Shown here piece after piece: positions 46,679 through 58,639 of a stretch of DNA of 64,000 nt. The notes under the pieces were generated by a model. That model saw nothing but the letters and a program-made list of their open reading frames with translations, searched no databases and was not told the origin of the DNA. Position 1 is the stretch's first letter. Every line of letters begins with the position of its first letter. Position numbers and translations under genes: made by a program. The DNA is from Acanthosoma haemorrhoidale (taxonomy: Eukaryota > Arthropoda > Insecta > Hemiptera > Acanthosomatidae). The stretch is from positions 167,473,226-167,537,225 of the forward strand of contig OV884011.1 in the NCBI GenBank assembly GCA_930367205.1, read 5' to 3'.

Positions 46679-46885
46679 TCATTGTTCTCGTTCATACCAT
46701 ATTTACAATTACGAACCAGTGGAGGCTGGCTAAGATCGAGAGAGCCACAAACGCTCAGAACATGATAAAGAAACTAGCCATTGCAAGGACTACCACTGTC
46801 ACGTATTTATAGCAGGTCATGAGGCCACTTCCACTTTAGACTCCGAGGAGGGTTAAAGGGATGTGTGTTGCTGTGTAACAGGACT
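46679..46885 (-). mobile_element. Jockey-type retrotransposon fragment with internal deletion
   Basis: Minus-strand copy: the AT-rich tail (TTCTCGTTCATACCATATTT) is followed at 46711 directly by the more internal block (ACGAACCAGTGGAGGCTGGC and on to GGTTAAAGGGATG). About 120 bases normally between them, including the CKYCMNERV frame, are missing. Confidence 0.65.
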
Positions 46886-46889
46886 TGCG

Positions 46890-49800
46890 GCAAAGGTCAA
46901 AGGTAATGTAGGAACATTTCGCTTCATTAAGTTTTATACGCCATTGGTTGCACCGATACCCGATATATAATCTAATTTAATAGTTACTAGAATCAAAATT
47001 GTTGACAAATAATTTTTTTTATCCCCTATTGTATTAAGTAAATAATTATTCAATGAGACTTAATCGTGTTTCACATATATTCCTCATGTATTAAGTATGA
47101 TTGGCCCTATCACCCTTTAGTATCTTCAAATCCAACCAAAATCCTTCAGAATTGGCAGATCGGGCCCTTACGATCAATTAGCGGTCAAGATCGAAGATAG
47201 ATTCATAGATGTTTGACTCTGTTCAATGCATTCTAATTCTAATCTCCAGACCAAAGCCCAAACACTGTACCATGCTAATATTGTGCTACTTGTTGTACCG
47301 CATGTTAAAGACTAAAACACGGCAGTCCTGTCGTTATGCTCCTGCGTCCTAGAAAAATTAATTTCTAACGCCAGATTGAAGGGGGAAATAGTGAAGTATT
47401 TTTTTTACCTACAGCTTCATAAATAAGAACTACTCGACTCTTGATTGGAAATCTAGCTCTAAAAAATATATAAAACCTGCAACTTGCCAACCGTACATAA
47501 ATATATATCAAGCCCCCGTTAAATCGTAAAATTTAACAAGGCCCTTTATAAAAATAAAGGTTCAATTAAAATTTTATGTCCGAGTTAACTTAGGATGATA
47601 TTGTAACTGAAAATACTCTTAAAAAGAGCGAGCAGCCTATCTTCAATAAATGCCGTAAATTTCGAATAAACTCCAGGCTGTAAATCACCCAACTTTATTT
47701 ATTAATAAATATTGCTATAAAGCTAATGTTCTTTGTACACGAAGGACGATGCTAGTGGGCCTATTACCGCTAACGGGCTGGCTTTTTTTATTCTTGCATT
47801 TTATTATTCACTTTTTTGTCTACTCACCAGTATATGTGCATTGCATACATATATGCAGGGGAAAAGGACTACTCCTATGGGATATTATTCAAAGCGGTTT
47901 TCCCCTCCTATGCAAGTTTAAATAGATAGTTGAATAGAAAATTATTCAAAGGCCCTCGTAGAATGGCGCTAGATTTGCATCCATTACAATATAACAACGT
48001 CCCTTACAGATAACTGTCCCGAGGATTCGATTCTGGCTTGACGGTTTTCGTTTTATTTTAAACAGTTTTTTGGCTAAATTATTTCTTTTCTATCTAAACA
48101 CCGTTATTATGAATTTCGATTCTTATAAAAACCATCTACTACATTATTATAAACAACTCCGTATTTTTGACGGAAGACGAAACACTTCATTTGTTAAAAT
48201 CATAACTGAAGGAACTTAGAAAATGAACCTATTAGAAGGATATTGTGCTTTGTGACATATGTATATATATTAGGGAAATGCGTTATCAGAAATATTCGAT
48301 ATGATCTGTTCACTAACAGTGATCACAATAGAATAAACAGCTGGGCCTTCCATCAGAGAGTGTGCTCATGGGTGCTGGCCGCTAGATGACGCATTGCATA
48401 TCCGTCCCTGCTGATTGGTCAAGTCTGCCACACTCACATACGCATAAATAAATATATATATATATATATATACAGAGGGGTCCAAAAAAATGTATCTACT
48501 GTTTAAAAGTCCATAACCTCCAAACTAATTGACGGAGTTTTCTCATTTTTGGTACCTCCCACCACTGAGTTTGGTAATGTTGTCTAGAATTAATGTTAAT
48601 TGAGCAATTTATTCCGAGGGTGTGTTCGGAAGGAATCATTTGCTGAGAAGTGCTCTGTGAGTCATTACCTGTTCTAAGACGCGGCACATTTTCCGACCAG
48701 TCCATCGGAATGTAAATTGTTAACCCGCCATGTTAGCTAGCATACTTTTTCCTGTTAAAACATTTTAATGAATTCATTTTCAATATTATATATATCCTGT
48801 TGCAATCCACTTTCAATTCCTCGAAGACCAACCTCATGGCCTTCCCCAGCATTTGGAATGTTTCCATACATCTGAAAGGCGAAGATCAAATCTTTTACAT
48901 GTACCTCATTCAGTCCGCCACGTCTACCAACTGCATTAAGTAGCTTTATTTATCCCTTTAATGGTCAAATATATAATTCGATAATTCCCAGGGAACGGTT
49001 TATATGGCATTTTGTATTTTTTTCTGACCCAATTAAATTAATAACCAATATTATATTTGCTAAGAAAAGCCGATTAAAAAAAGTAATTTCATCCAATTAT
49101 AGTTAATTTTAAAATTATATTTTTCAGTGTAACGAAAGGATAAATTTTAGATTTTTAAACAGTAAGGATGTCAGTAAATTTCTCGTGAATTCTCAGAGCT
49201 AAGGAGCTCAAGAAAATGCTTCTTAAAACTGACACTTGGTGATATCACCCATTAGATGAAACCAAATGAGATGTGCACAACATGTAATTTAAATATGGCA
49301 GATTAACTTTTTCAAATTCTCTTTGTATGTCGGATGTATAAATATGTACGCTCATTATATTTTATCTCCCTAACACTGTTATAAAAGCAGACGTCATTAA
49401 CTAGTTAAAATCCATTCCTTCTCCGATCACTGTTTGGGAGAAGAAAAGAAAATACTTTACTACGACTAGCACAATTTATAAGTCAGTGTTTGTCATTATA
49501 TTTTATCTTATAATGTGCCGCTTATTATTACCAATTCGCACAGTAAACATCTTACTGATATTTTCGATTTTATATAATAGTGCATTGCAAGTTGTAATGT
49601 ATCAATATAATGTAATATAACCCTGAGATATCTGTTTGAAATTGAATAATCTCCTTGTTGCAAGGAATGTGCCATTTAGAAACAATAAAAATTCCATTAT
49701 TCTATTAATATTCCTATGCCAAGTAGCAGAATGAGTGCAGCAAATAAAGTGAATGCGCCTGTCCGTAGAAAAGTACTATTGTACGTCACGCCGAAGCGGT

Positions 49801-50560
49801 ATCCTTCTGATCATCCACTTCTTAGCCCAAATATGCCATCCTCTGCTGCAAGAGATGAGGTTAGCCTTCGCCAGAGAACCAGTTTAAGATGCAGCCTTGC
49901 CCTGCCGACTATGGCCTCGTGTCCTTGCCTATTTCGCTTTTACCTCCTTCTACCTTTCTCTTTCTCTCTGTCTTCGTGCCGGGTGGTCACCTGTGGATAG
50001 AACCTACTACCTGTCCTCCACAAATAATGACTTTGCAGGATCCAATCCAATGCAACAGTACATCATTACTAATGAACTACACGTCTAGGAACTAAACACT
50101 TCAAAATAGCCTTGTCAGAGCACTTAACCTGTACCTTTTTCGGTCATTTGTCAAAACATGTGCAAGAAAGGTTTTTTAAAAAAAAATGTGCGTAAACAAT
50201 ATTGTAGCGACCGCTAACTACATAAGATAAATCACCCTATACTCTATTGTATGTATGTTGTAAATTAATTTAAACATTACCAAACCGTAAGTCATTGTAA
50301 ATGTATAAACAATAAAAGACGCAGCTGCAAAAAAAAATTAGTTAGAGGCTGAAAATCCTTACCCTCTATCCAGAGCAGGTATCAGGTGACCCAGACCAGG
50401 CCGGGATATCATTTGCCACAACGCCTGAGATGATTGGGTACTAACAAAGCACGCCGAGCATAAATAGACCCGGGTTTTAGCCTGTGAATCATTCTCACGA
50501 CGACCCTCTAGCTGGTGAACTTGCAGCTGCACTGATGTTTCAAGACTTGACCTTCTCATT
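46890..50560. other. AT-rich stretch with a possible mariner-like end
   Basis: A TA-dinucleotide run at 48449-48472 is followed by CAGAGGGGTCCAAAAAAATG, a sequence of the type seen at the ends of Tc1/mariner-like elements, but I find no matching right end. A box B-like GAGGATTCGATTCTGG lies at 48013-48028. A GC-richer patch 49716-50000 has an unrecognised 94-codon frame. Confidence 0.35.
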
Positions 50561-50569
50561 TATGAAAAC

Positions 50570-50938
50570 CTCTGGACCTCTCTTCCTAACCTCGCTATGT
50601 TTTAGTCCGGCCTTGTCAGACCCCACACTCTCCTAGTGGGATTCTCTGCCTTCGCCTCGCTAGCAGCTCCTTGGAAGGGACCTCTCCCTCGCGGACAACG
50701 GTTGTCGTGGCCCTACAAACTTTACCTACTAGTGTCTCCCACAGCAATCCAATCTGCCTCTCTCCGGTTCACACTCGCCTTTGGGATCCGGACGGATTTC
50801 GCCAACCCTCAGATACCGAGTGTGAATTCGTGGTGATTCCAAGACCACATAAACTACCTACACTACCTACCCTATACCTCTTCTCCTGAACATAGTGCAT
50901 TATCAGGGCACATACCTATCAAATATGGAGTCAGATAG
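50570..50938 (+). repeat. dispersed repeat family 2, copy 2
   Basis: Shares with 60060-60425 the blocks TTTAGTCCGGCCTTG, GGGATTCTCTGCCTTCG, CTTGGAAGGGA, the long TCACACTCGCCTTTGGGATC segment and CCTGAACATAGTGCA. It is broken just before the family's 3' end: GGAGTCAGATA at 50927-50937, then unrelated DNA. Confidence 0.7.
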
Positions 50939-50944
50939 TAAGAC

Positions 50945-53130
50945 CCGTCATGAATCAATTGTCCAGGTCATAGCCTAATCAACTCTCAATTCGTCACCAG
51001 GGCTAGGGTAACTAGGCATCCCCTTCGTGACGACCCGACAAATATATTTTTATTATTCGTAATCATGATGCTATTTACATTTTCTTTTTCCAAAACCACC
51101 AATCAATTATTATTGTTTCGTTTCCAATCACAAAGACTGTTTCTTAGCCGCAGCTTAGTCGAACTATCAAGTAATTTAAAACCCAGGTTTAAACACTTGT
51201 AGGAAATAGATGAAATTATTATGTGGTCAGAACTCTCCAACCGCAAGATCCTTTCCTTTCGAATCAAGGGTCAGGTATCCATTTTATCGACTAGCTTTAC
51301 CTGCAATGAATGTGAAGGAATAAGCAATAACTACCCTCAGATCTCATTTGTTCAACATTTTCTCTCATTTTGTATATTCATCTTAAAAACAAGAATTCAT
51401 AAGAATTATCATATATATAATAAATATATAATAATAATATATAATAAATAGATATTCATAAGAAAAAAATAATTTTAAATATGTTTGAGAGGACTGTATG
51501 TTAAGAACCGTCAGCCGTAGAGTAGCCGGCCTTCTGTCAACTCTATCAGGTCCAAGGTCCCGAAAGGAAATTTGAATAAAGGCAATTTGGCCAACGTCCA
51601 ACTCAACAGAAAAACTGTTATAAACTTGATCGAATATAAATTTACAGATGAAAAAAATATTATTTATCTCAACCGTACACCATTTCTACATAGACTGCTG
51701 AATGTGATGTTTTGAAGAAAGTTTCATGTTTCTGTTCTGGGTTTTGTTCACGTTTCTTGAAAATCTCTTTTAAAAGCTCGATGGTTCAGACACCTGCTTG
51801 AATAGCTGTCCAAGTGAAATATGGAAGAGAATGGCTCCCGGAATTATTTTCTTAAGTTCCTCCTTTGAATTGGAGAATAAAATTCGTAATATTTTAAATT
51901 GAGAGTACAAAGTTTAATATTCAGGAATTATCAATTTCTGTTGTGGTATAGATCAGAGTATTATTAATAATTACTAACCTCCATAATCGGGACTCGTACC
52001 CATGATGCTCTCAACATGAATTATCTTTTGCCAAACTGTGGCACATACTGTAAACAGCGTACCCTACGGTCATAGAGGCAGGCAGCAGCGTAAGCAGCGT
52101 GGACACAATGTTTGTTTTTATTAAGTTATAAATGTTTTGACTATAGTTTTTAAATACTTAATCTTCATTGCGAAGTTCCTTTATATGATCGCGGTGAATT
52201 CTGTACAAACCATCCAACTTTTTTTTTGAGAACTTTTAACCCACTTTACTATTGGTGACTTCTTTGAGTTGTGCCTGTTGTCATCAGTTGTTTTTTCCGG
52301 CCCCAGTGACTACATGAAGCATAAACATAGACATACAAGTATGTCTTGTACCGTGGGAACATGTTCGTGTCACTGTACTCACTGCACTGTATTTATTCTA
52401 GAGGTGGTTTTATTTAGAATACTGAAATATGTAAAATCCTGTCGGAGAATTGTTATGTATATTTTTTTAATTTTAAGATATTAGAATGAGTTATGTGTCA
52501 CCTTTCTCGTTTCATTCTTCTTGAATCACTCAATAGTACCACTACAAATGGAACTCCTGATTTTAAGTTATTTTTTCTTTTAGCTTTAAGTAAGGGTGAA
52601 GTTATATTATAAAAGTGAACTAAACTTTTCCCAATTTAATAGTTACCTAACTGGGTTGGGTCTCGCCTATCGCGGAGTTTATTGGTCTAGAATTTTTGTA
52701 TTACAATTATTTATTGTACGTTGCTTAGATTTAACATATCAAGGCTTCAATTGGCCTCCCTTGACCTCGGGTATAAACGTGACCAGAGTTAAATTCGCCA
52801 TTAGATTTCAAATTTTGGTTGTCTAGTACACACGATAAGGAAATGCCAACAGCTGGGGTCACTGACTTGACTCATTCAACTCGGTCCTATTGAAGTACTT
52901 GCCAGCTCAGGTTCAATGTCGAGCCGATAAATCATCCTTTTGCCTCTCGCTTCTCGTTGAGGTTTCACCGATGTCGTAGGGTTCGACGAACCTTGCCCCA
53001 GGAAATCAGTATACGAGGAACTGCTATTTAAGTTCCACAGCCCACGTTTTCAAACCTTTTCATCTAATAACTTGATAGAAATTCATAGTTCCGATAGATA
53101 GTTCAAATGAAGTTAAAGAAACATTCAGTT
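50945..53130. other. unassigned stretch
   Basis: AT-rich DNA with a TA/ATA-rich run at 51410-51450. Frames of 60-76 codons are unrecognised. A tRNA-like sequence lies at 51978-52078 on the minus strand. Confidence 0.35.
51978..52078 (-). repeat. tRNA-like sequence with acceptor pairing
   Basis: On the minus strand the ends CCTCTA and TGGAGG can form a 6-bp acceptor stem (one G-T). ATGACCGTAGGGTACGC is box A-like, and GGGTACGAGTCCC is box B-like. At 101 nt it is long for a tRNA, and the middle shows no clean anticodon arm, so an insertion or a decayed copy is likely. Confidence 0.4.
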
Positions 53131-53139
53131 CCAAGATCT

Positions 53140-53700
53140 CATGAAATCTTAAATCTCATGAAATGGATCACGACTATACCGCTGCTTGAGAGGAACAGAA
53201 GGACCCATTCCTTTCATTACCTTGGAGTAACCTCAGAACGTTCCCTCACTTCCACAAACCTCGTAAACAATAAATGAAACAAAACTAATAACCTCATCGG
53301 TGAACTTCCATAAAAAAAATTTTAAAAAATACCCTGAAAACAAATTATTACTGTATAGAACAGTTATCCGCCCCTCAATGACATATGCTGGAACGGTTTG
53401 GAGTTACACTTGTACTTCAAATTACAGGAAATTGGAAGTCGTACAAAACTTCAGTATACGCCTAATTAACAATTACCGTTGATACACCAAGATAACCACC
53501 ACGTGAAAAGACCTACAATTACCCATCATCCAGCAGTATGTACACAACCAGGCAGAGAATTTTTTTTTATAACTTTCATATCCGAAAACCCATTAATGAG
53601 AGAAATAGACAATTACAGTAAGTATTCCCTTAAAAGATACACCCACAAGCGCACAAAACATATATACGTATTTTCCGAACTAAAGTTGAAGTTTAGGTCC
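53140..53700 (+). pseudogene. second Jockey-like reverse transcriptase tail
   Basis: Frames on the + strand read (F)HYLGVTSERSLTSTNLVNNK, then NKLLLYRTVIRPSMTYAGTV and WSYTCTSNYRKLEVVQNFSI (in 53300-53482), then fragments such as YVHNQAENFF and RYTHKRTKH. The order YLGV-LD-like, K-LY-VIRP-TYA-VW, K-L-VQN is the post-catalytic region of Jockey-clade non-LTR proteins. It differs clearly from the main family in the window. Stops and frame shifts near 53280, 53482 and 53570 mark it as dead; the catalytic core is missing. Confidence 0.65.
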
Positions 53701-53709
53701 CTGTAGAGA

Positions 53710-55130
53710 TGAGGATAGGGTCTTCTTGCAATTTGAGGAGTGATGGTTCCACGTCAGGCTTCCTGGGTAGCGGGGCATTGAACTAATGAAGACGAAATGG
53801 CACGATGGTTGCTATATATACTCATATACTACGACAATATGAATATTTGATTGAGACGATAAAATAAGTTTTTATTGCTTGGCAATTGGAAACATAGGCC
53901 ATTATTTCAGGGAGGTATATAAAGTCCACTTAAAGTCACAGAGTAAGGCGCGGCCTCGCCATAAAACCGGGCGTTTACTGAGCACCCAGTCGCGGCAGTT
54001 CCTTTGAATGCAAATAAAACGAACTCCTGCCGGTGGGACGCAGATATATTAGCGGGAATTATGGTAGCCATGGGAACCTCTGTGTACTGAATGGCTCGGT
54101 GGTGATAGGTGGGATTTAGTGACCACTTGGGTGTCAGCGCGCAGTCTATGTGCACTGTTGTCGTCCTCTGGTGTGATCTACGGTCGGCTAAGGGTATTTT
54201 ATCGTAGCATGTATTTGATGGAGTATAGAGCGAGTGATCGACCGTCGAAGATCAAGCGCTGACTACTGCAGAAGAAAACAGATCTGCACCAATAAAAGCA
54301 TCTTTTATTATGATATGTTAGCAGTATTTATTATTTATTACATATTGTCTTTATTATCCTATGAAGTGATGAGCAAAATATATTTAATTGATCAAGTTAG
54401 TAACAACAACTGCATTAGCAATAAGAACTGGTTTATTGAATATTTGGTTACAATATTGGTTGAGTCATAATCAATACGATAGTTTACTATGATCTTGCTT
54501 ACTAACATGTTAACAATAGTTATATAACCTACATAACAGTATTTTATAACTCCATACATTGGCTTAAACTGCCATCTTTGGGGATAGGGAGCGCTAGGTC
54601 AGCGAATTGCGAAACGACCTCAATATATAGTTAGACATCATTTAAAAATTCGCCTAAAATCAGAGGTTGTTTCCTGTCGATCTGGTTTAGGTCTCATTTG
54701 ATGTAGAATTTCGTGTTCTCCAACGTTAGACTTGGATTTTTGCTTCAATATGTACTTTTTGCAATGAATGCTCAAAAAATAACCAATGAAGGATATTTTC
54801 TCTGGCCCCACTATCTAAACGATACCCACTCTTTATGACCGACCTATGAATTAGCTGATTTATTAAAGACTAGCCGTTATTCATTAGTCTTGAGTTATTC
54901 TTAACCAGGTTTTTTTATAGTTACAGTTCTTTTTACCTAACACTAACTTCATGTTGTTATACTGTACACGTCTAGGATGGATTTATCTTGTAAATAGTGG
55001 TTAAAACATATTCTTTCAGAGCTATCTGGCTAATATTTATACAGGATCTTTCAAATTAGACAAAAAAAAAAAAGCCGTTACTTGCAGTAATTCTCAAAAA
55101 AATGTAAATGATTTTAGGTCGCTTTGAGCA
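53710..55130. other. unassigned stretch
   Basis: GC-richer at 53925-54240, where the minus strand is open for 82 codons (53907-54155; contains FKGTAATGCSVNARFYGEAA), unrecognised. The rest is AT-rich. Confidence 0.3.
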
Positions 55131-55135
55131 TCATA

Positions 55136-55757
55136 ATAAGAATAATATGAGTTTGCGACGGTTTCTGAGCAGCGCTTATGACGCTGTTGCCCAAAAAACT
55201 CAAAAGTTCGGCACTTTTTTCAGTTTTTGCAAATAACTTGTGCACATTCTAGCTAAAAATGCTTTAGATTTCAAATTAAAGAACATAAAATTTCGGGTCG
55301 AATGAGTATCTCAAGTTTAAAAAATCAGTAGTATGGGCAACATCTGCTGTAAAAATGGACCAATTTTACCTTCCGGACTAAAAAGTGTGTTATGCTTGTT
55401 TTCAAACGCCTGTTCAAAACTGAATGTGAAAAATAAAATTTTTAGATCAAATTCTGCGTTCAGAGACTACTTTTTTTTTTTGCACTAGTTCATTCCTACG
55501 GATAGATACACGAAACTAATCGTAGCGCTAATTTTACGCTAAATGTCTTAATAATTTCAAGTTATATGATGTTTCAAACCATAATTACCCTTCTTCACCT
55601 GGGAAATTGAATTTTAGTGCAATTTAGTCCTAACATTTAAGGTACTATTTATTCACAGGTTGACCATTCAGAAGTTAATGCAACAAACTGGAAAAATGAC
55701 AAAATTTCGCGTCATAAGATCTACTTAGAAACCGTCGCAAACTCAGATTATTGTTAT
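55136..55757. mobile_element. inverted-repeat element, about 620 bp
   Basis: Left arm 55136-55184 and right arm 55709-55757 are reverse complements at 43 of 49 positions, with the conserved core TGAGTTTGCGACGGTTTCT. The enclosed 524 bases have no open frame of note. It fits a non-autonomous DNA transposon with 49-bp inverted ends, though similarity may extend a little further and the true ends are not defined. Confidence 0.65.
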
Positions 55758-56575
55758 TTTCGATCGTTTTGGGAATTAGTGGAAACCAAAAGTCTAATTT
55801 GACTCTGCTATATTAATACCTAGCAATATTTCTATATTTGTAACTGTGAGTAAGTAAGGCTTGCGTCAGCGATACACCGCTCGAGAGGTGATGACATTAA
55901 AGTGTCCTGCAATAACTGATAATAGACATTTGCTGTTCCCTTTCACTGGGCTATTGCGAAAAATTTATTCAAACAGTTGTATAAGCCTGGTAAAAACCAC
56001 ACCAAGCTTTTGACGCAGTCTAAGGTTTATATTGATTGTATCAAATTGGTTCTTCTTTTTTGTGAAATGTTGAAATGTCTTTTTTGTGAAATACCAGTCC
56101 TAAAAAATGATTGAATCGATCTTGAATGTTTAAGTTATAATTCTAAAACGCCTCGAAATATGCCGACCAGTCATGAAGTAATGTTTTGCTAGCGTTGATG
56201 ATTTTTCTAGCACCACCACTGATAAACTATTTGAGATTTAAAAATCCCACCCCCAATCTGTTAAAGGACTAGTTGGTTAACGAAAGTTAAATAATCTTGT
56301 TTGAGGAGAGTATTTTAAAAAACTTTAATATGAATAACAATCAAAACACTGGTATATATATACAAATATTATTCAGTTACAGCGTTACAACATTCTTTTA
56401 GGAAGGCTAAACCACAAGTGTTTGGGATCTTTGCCGGAGGCAGGTAGTCTGAGAGTTAGGAGGGGTTAAAGACAAACAAAATTGAGACCATATGTCTCAA
56501 CTGAAGTACATGTTTCAGCTAACAATTAGTATTATATAACTGACGATGAATCGAACACAATACGTATTTTATATA

Positions 56576-56685
56576 CCCAGGTGGTCTGAAAAGTTTCCGA
56601 CCTCAACATGAAGATGATAATAAAATAAATAAAAGCTAGTGAAATAAAAGCTTTGTTAGGTCGGAAACTTTTCAGGCCACACTCG
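56576..56685. mobile_element. mariner-type mini-MITE, copy 1
   Basis: A 110-bp unit flanked by TA (56574-56575 and 56686-56687). Its ends are inverted: GGTCTGAAAAGTTTCCGACC at the left and the reverse complement (GGTCGGAAACTTTTCAGGCC) at the right. The GAAAAGTTTCCGACC terminus and TA target are typical of mariner transposons. Only about 50 AT-rich bases lie between the ends, so it is non-autonomous. Confidence 0.9.
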
Positions 56686-56840
56686 TATACGTATATTGTG
56701 TATAATTTGCTTTTCGTTACCGATTTGTTTTAGTATTTATTTTATTTTAACAACCCTAACATGAGTCCCACCCTAAACCACCGCATTTTTTTCACTTTCT
56801 ACTTCCCTTATTTTTTGTAATCCTTATATATATATATATA

Positions 56841-57096
56841 TCTGTACCTCGGAGGGATACAACACTATGTCCATTTTTTTCCATATTGACTTTATTACAG
56901 AGTTAAAATCAGCTTTTATGTTTTATAACAACTGCATGATGTAAATAACAATAAATAGAATGTTCTGGTAAAATATTGTTTCAACATCTCAATAAATAGC
57001 TGTGCCAATAACACTTTTTGTTGAAAAAAAGTTTAAAACTCCTCTCCTGTAAAGTTATGAAAATGGACATAGTGTTGTATCCCTCCGAGGTACAGA
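56841..57096. mobile_element. 256-bp MITE with 37-bp perfect inverted ends
   Basis: 56841-56877 (starts TCTGTACCTCGGAGGGATAC) and 57060-57096 are perfect reverse complements over 37 bases. TA flanks both ends, within TA-rich runs. The interior of about 180 AT-rich bases has no coding content; the open frames that overlap it (57018-57203, 56981-57286) are chance. The form fits a Tc1/mariner-superfamily MITE; the family cannot be named from the sequence. Confidence 0.9.
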
Positions 57097-57917
57097 TATA
57101 TATATCTTTGAAAAAACAAATAGTGGTATTAATTAGTGATGTATTGTTCTTTAACGGCGTGATTGGCCCAACTTGTGCACGATGCAAAGATTCTGGGTTT
57201 TGAGATTCTACACTATAGACTAAGTTAGACAAGATAGTTAAATTTAGGAAACTTAAAGAATACGAAACGACCACATCTGAATTCAACGTGGGAATTTTCT
57301 AAAAAAAAATGTCCTTGATATATATATAATTCAAAAGAATTCTTCTCCAATACATCACTCCATTTTAGGACAAGAATGACCGAAACAAGCAGGAACGTGT
57401 ACGGAATATTAATAGTGAGAATATTCTGGAGTTCCTCGAGGTCTCGCACGCACGTCTATTTTATTATGTGTGAAGTAACTCAGAAGAGCAGATTGCCCAC
57501 TATGTCCGCTAGTGGACTAGTGGAGCCATTTTTTGTAAACTATCGATTCTTTTTATGGCAATATATGTTAAATATGTTAGTGTGTTTCAGAAGTATTTAA
57601 ATAAAATCATGGGAAAAGATTATTGCATTCATTCGTCTGAGTTTTCAAGCATTGCATCTTTACTTGAGCTTATTTCACGAATGACAAGTAATCCTCAATA
57701 AAAGTGTTAAACAGTCAATTTGTCATTTATTGAAACTGTTATAAAAACGTCTAGTGAATTTAAAATATTCTATATAACATTCTATTGGCTGTCATCTGTG
57801 CAATGCTGAAATTGTTCAAACGTAGGAAATTATATGAATAAATTAGCTGGAAAGGGTCAAGAAATGTTTTTTATTTCTAGTTTTTATGTATTAACATTTT
57901 GTATTTTTTTTTTCCAG

Positions 57918-57974
57918 GAAATACGGAGATGACATTGAAGAAATAGCCATTACGAAAGCAGAAAACGAAAAATG
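57918..57974 (+). CDS. candidate 57-nt internal exon
   Basis: A long pyrimidine-rich acceptor (TTGTATTTTTTTTTTCCAG) ends at 57917. The next 57 bases, read after one base, encode KYGDDIEEIAITKAENEK and then two bases, so the exon would be symmetric (same phase at both ends). The donor at 57975 (ATG/GTACTTAC) is weak; without it, the frame runs on through WYLHTFTSKY to a stop near 58043. The acidic helical peptide looks like real coding sequence, but I do not recognise the protein. It is the best coding-potential signal in the right half of the window. Confidence 0.35.
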
Positions 57975-58522
57975 GTACTTACATACTTTTACTTCTAAAT
58001 ATATCTGTTGTTGCGTTGATTCGATTAAAAAAAAAAGAAGTTAGTCGAGCTAGTTAGTCACTATTGAAGGTTAGGTCAAACTAACTATAATAACTTAGCT
58101 TTCATTTTTAGTTTCAGACTAATTCAAAAATTTTGTTTTAAATGCAAAATTTTACTTTTCTCCCCTGTTTTCATGACACTGCTTTAGAAAAATAAATTTA
58201 AATTTATTGAATTCATTAAGAGATTTGATTTGACTGTTTACTCTTGTGTGTAAGTCTAACCCACAACAGTGATCGTAACAGTAACACAAATAAAAAAAAA
58301 TTTTAAAGTTCCAAGTTTGTCATGCTGACCGAAAATAATTTGAAAAATTGTTCAGTAAGTTCTAAGAGTAAAAAATGAAATCGCATATAAATAATTTTAT
58401 AGTATTTTATTTATTTAGATTTTTTATTGTTTTTTCCAAAATAAAATCGATTGAGTCTTATGCATTAATGACTGTTAATTATTTAGCTTAAAATAGTTAA
58501 TGTTTTTATCGCCCGAATGGTA

Positions 58523-58629
58523 CACAGGTGGTCTGAAAAGTTTCCGACCTCAACATGAAGATGATAATAAAATAAATAAAAGCTAGTGAAATAAAAGCTT
58601 TGTTAGGTCGGAAACTTTTCAGACCCTCG
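58523..58629. mobile_element. mariner-type mini-MITE, copy 2
   Basis: A 107-bp unit flanked by TA (58521-58522 and 58630-58631). Identical to copy 1 across the left end, the whole interior and most of the right end; it differs at the extreme termini, where copy 1 has GGCCACACTCG and this copy GACCCTCG. Same orientation as copy 1, 1.95 kb away. Confidence 0.9.
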
Positions 58630-58639
58630 TATGCCTCTA

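Noticed and set aside
48472..48720. Complete mariner element starting CAGAGGGGTCCAAAAAAATG
   Set aside because: No matching inverted right end and no transposase reading frame were found within the following kilobases.
56981..57286. 101-codon minus-strand frame
   Set aside because: It crosses the right inverted end of the 256-bp MITE and has no protein-like features.
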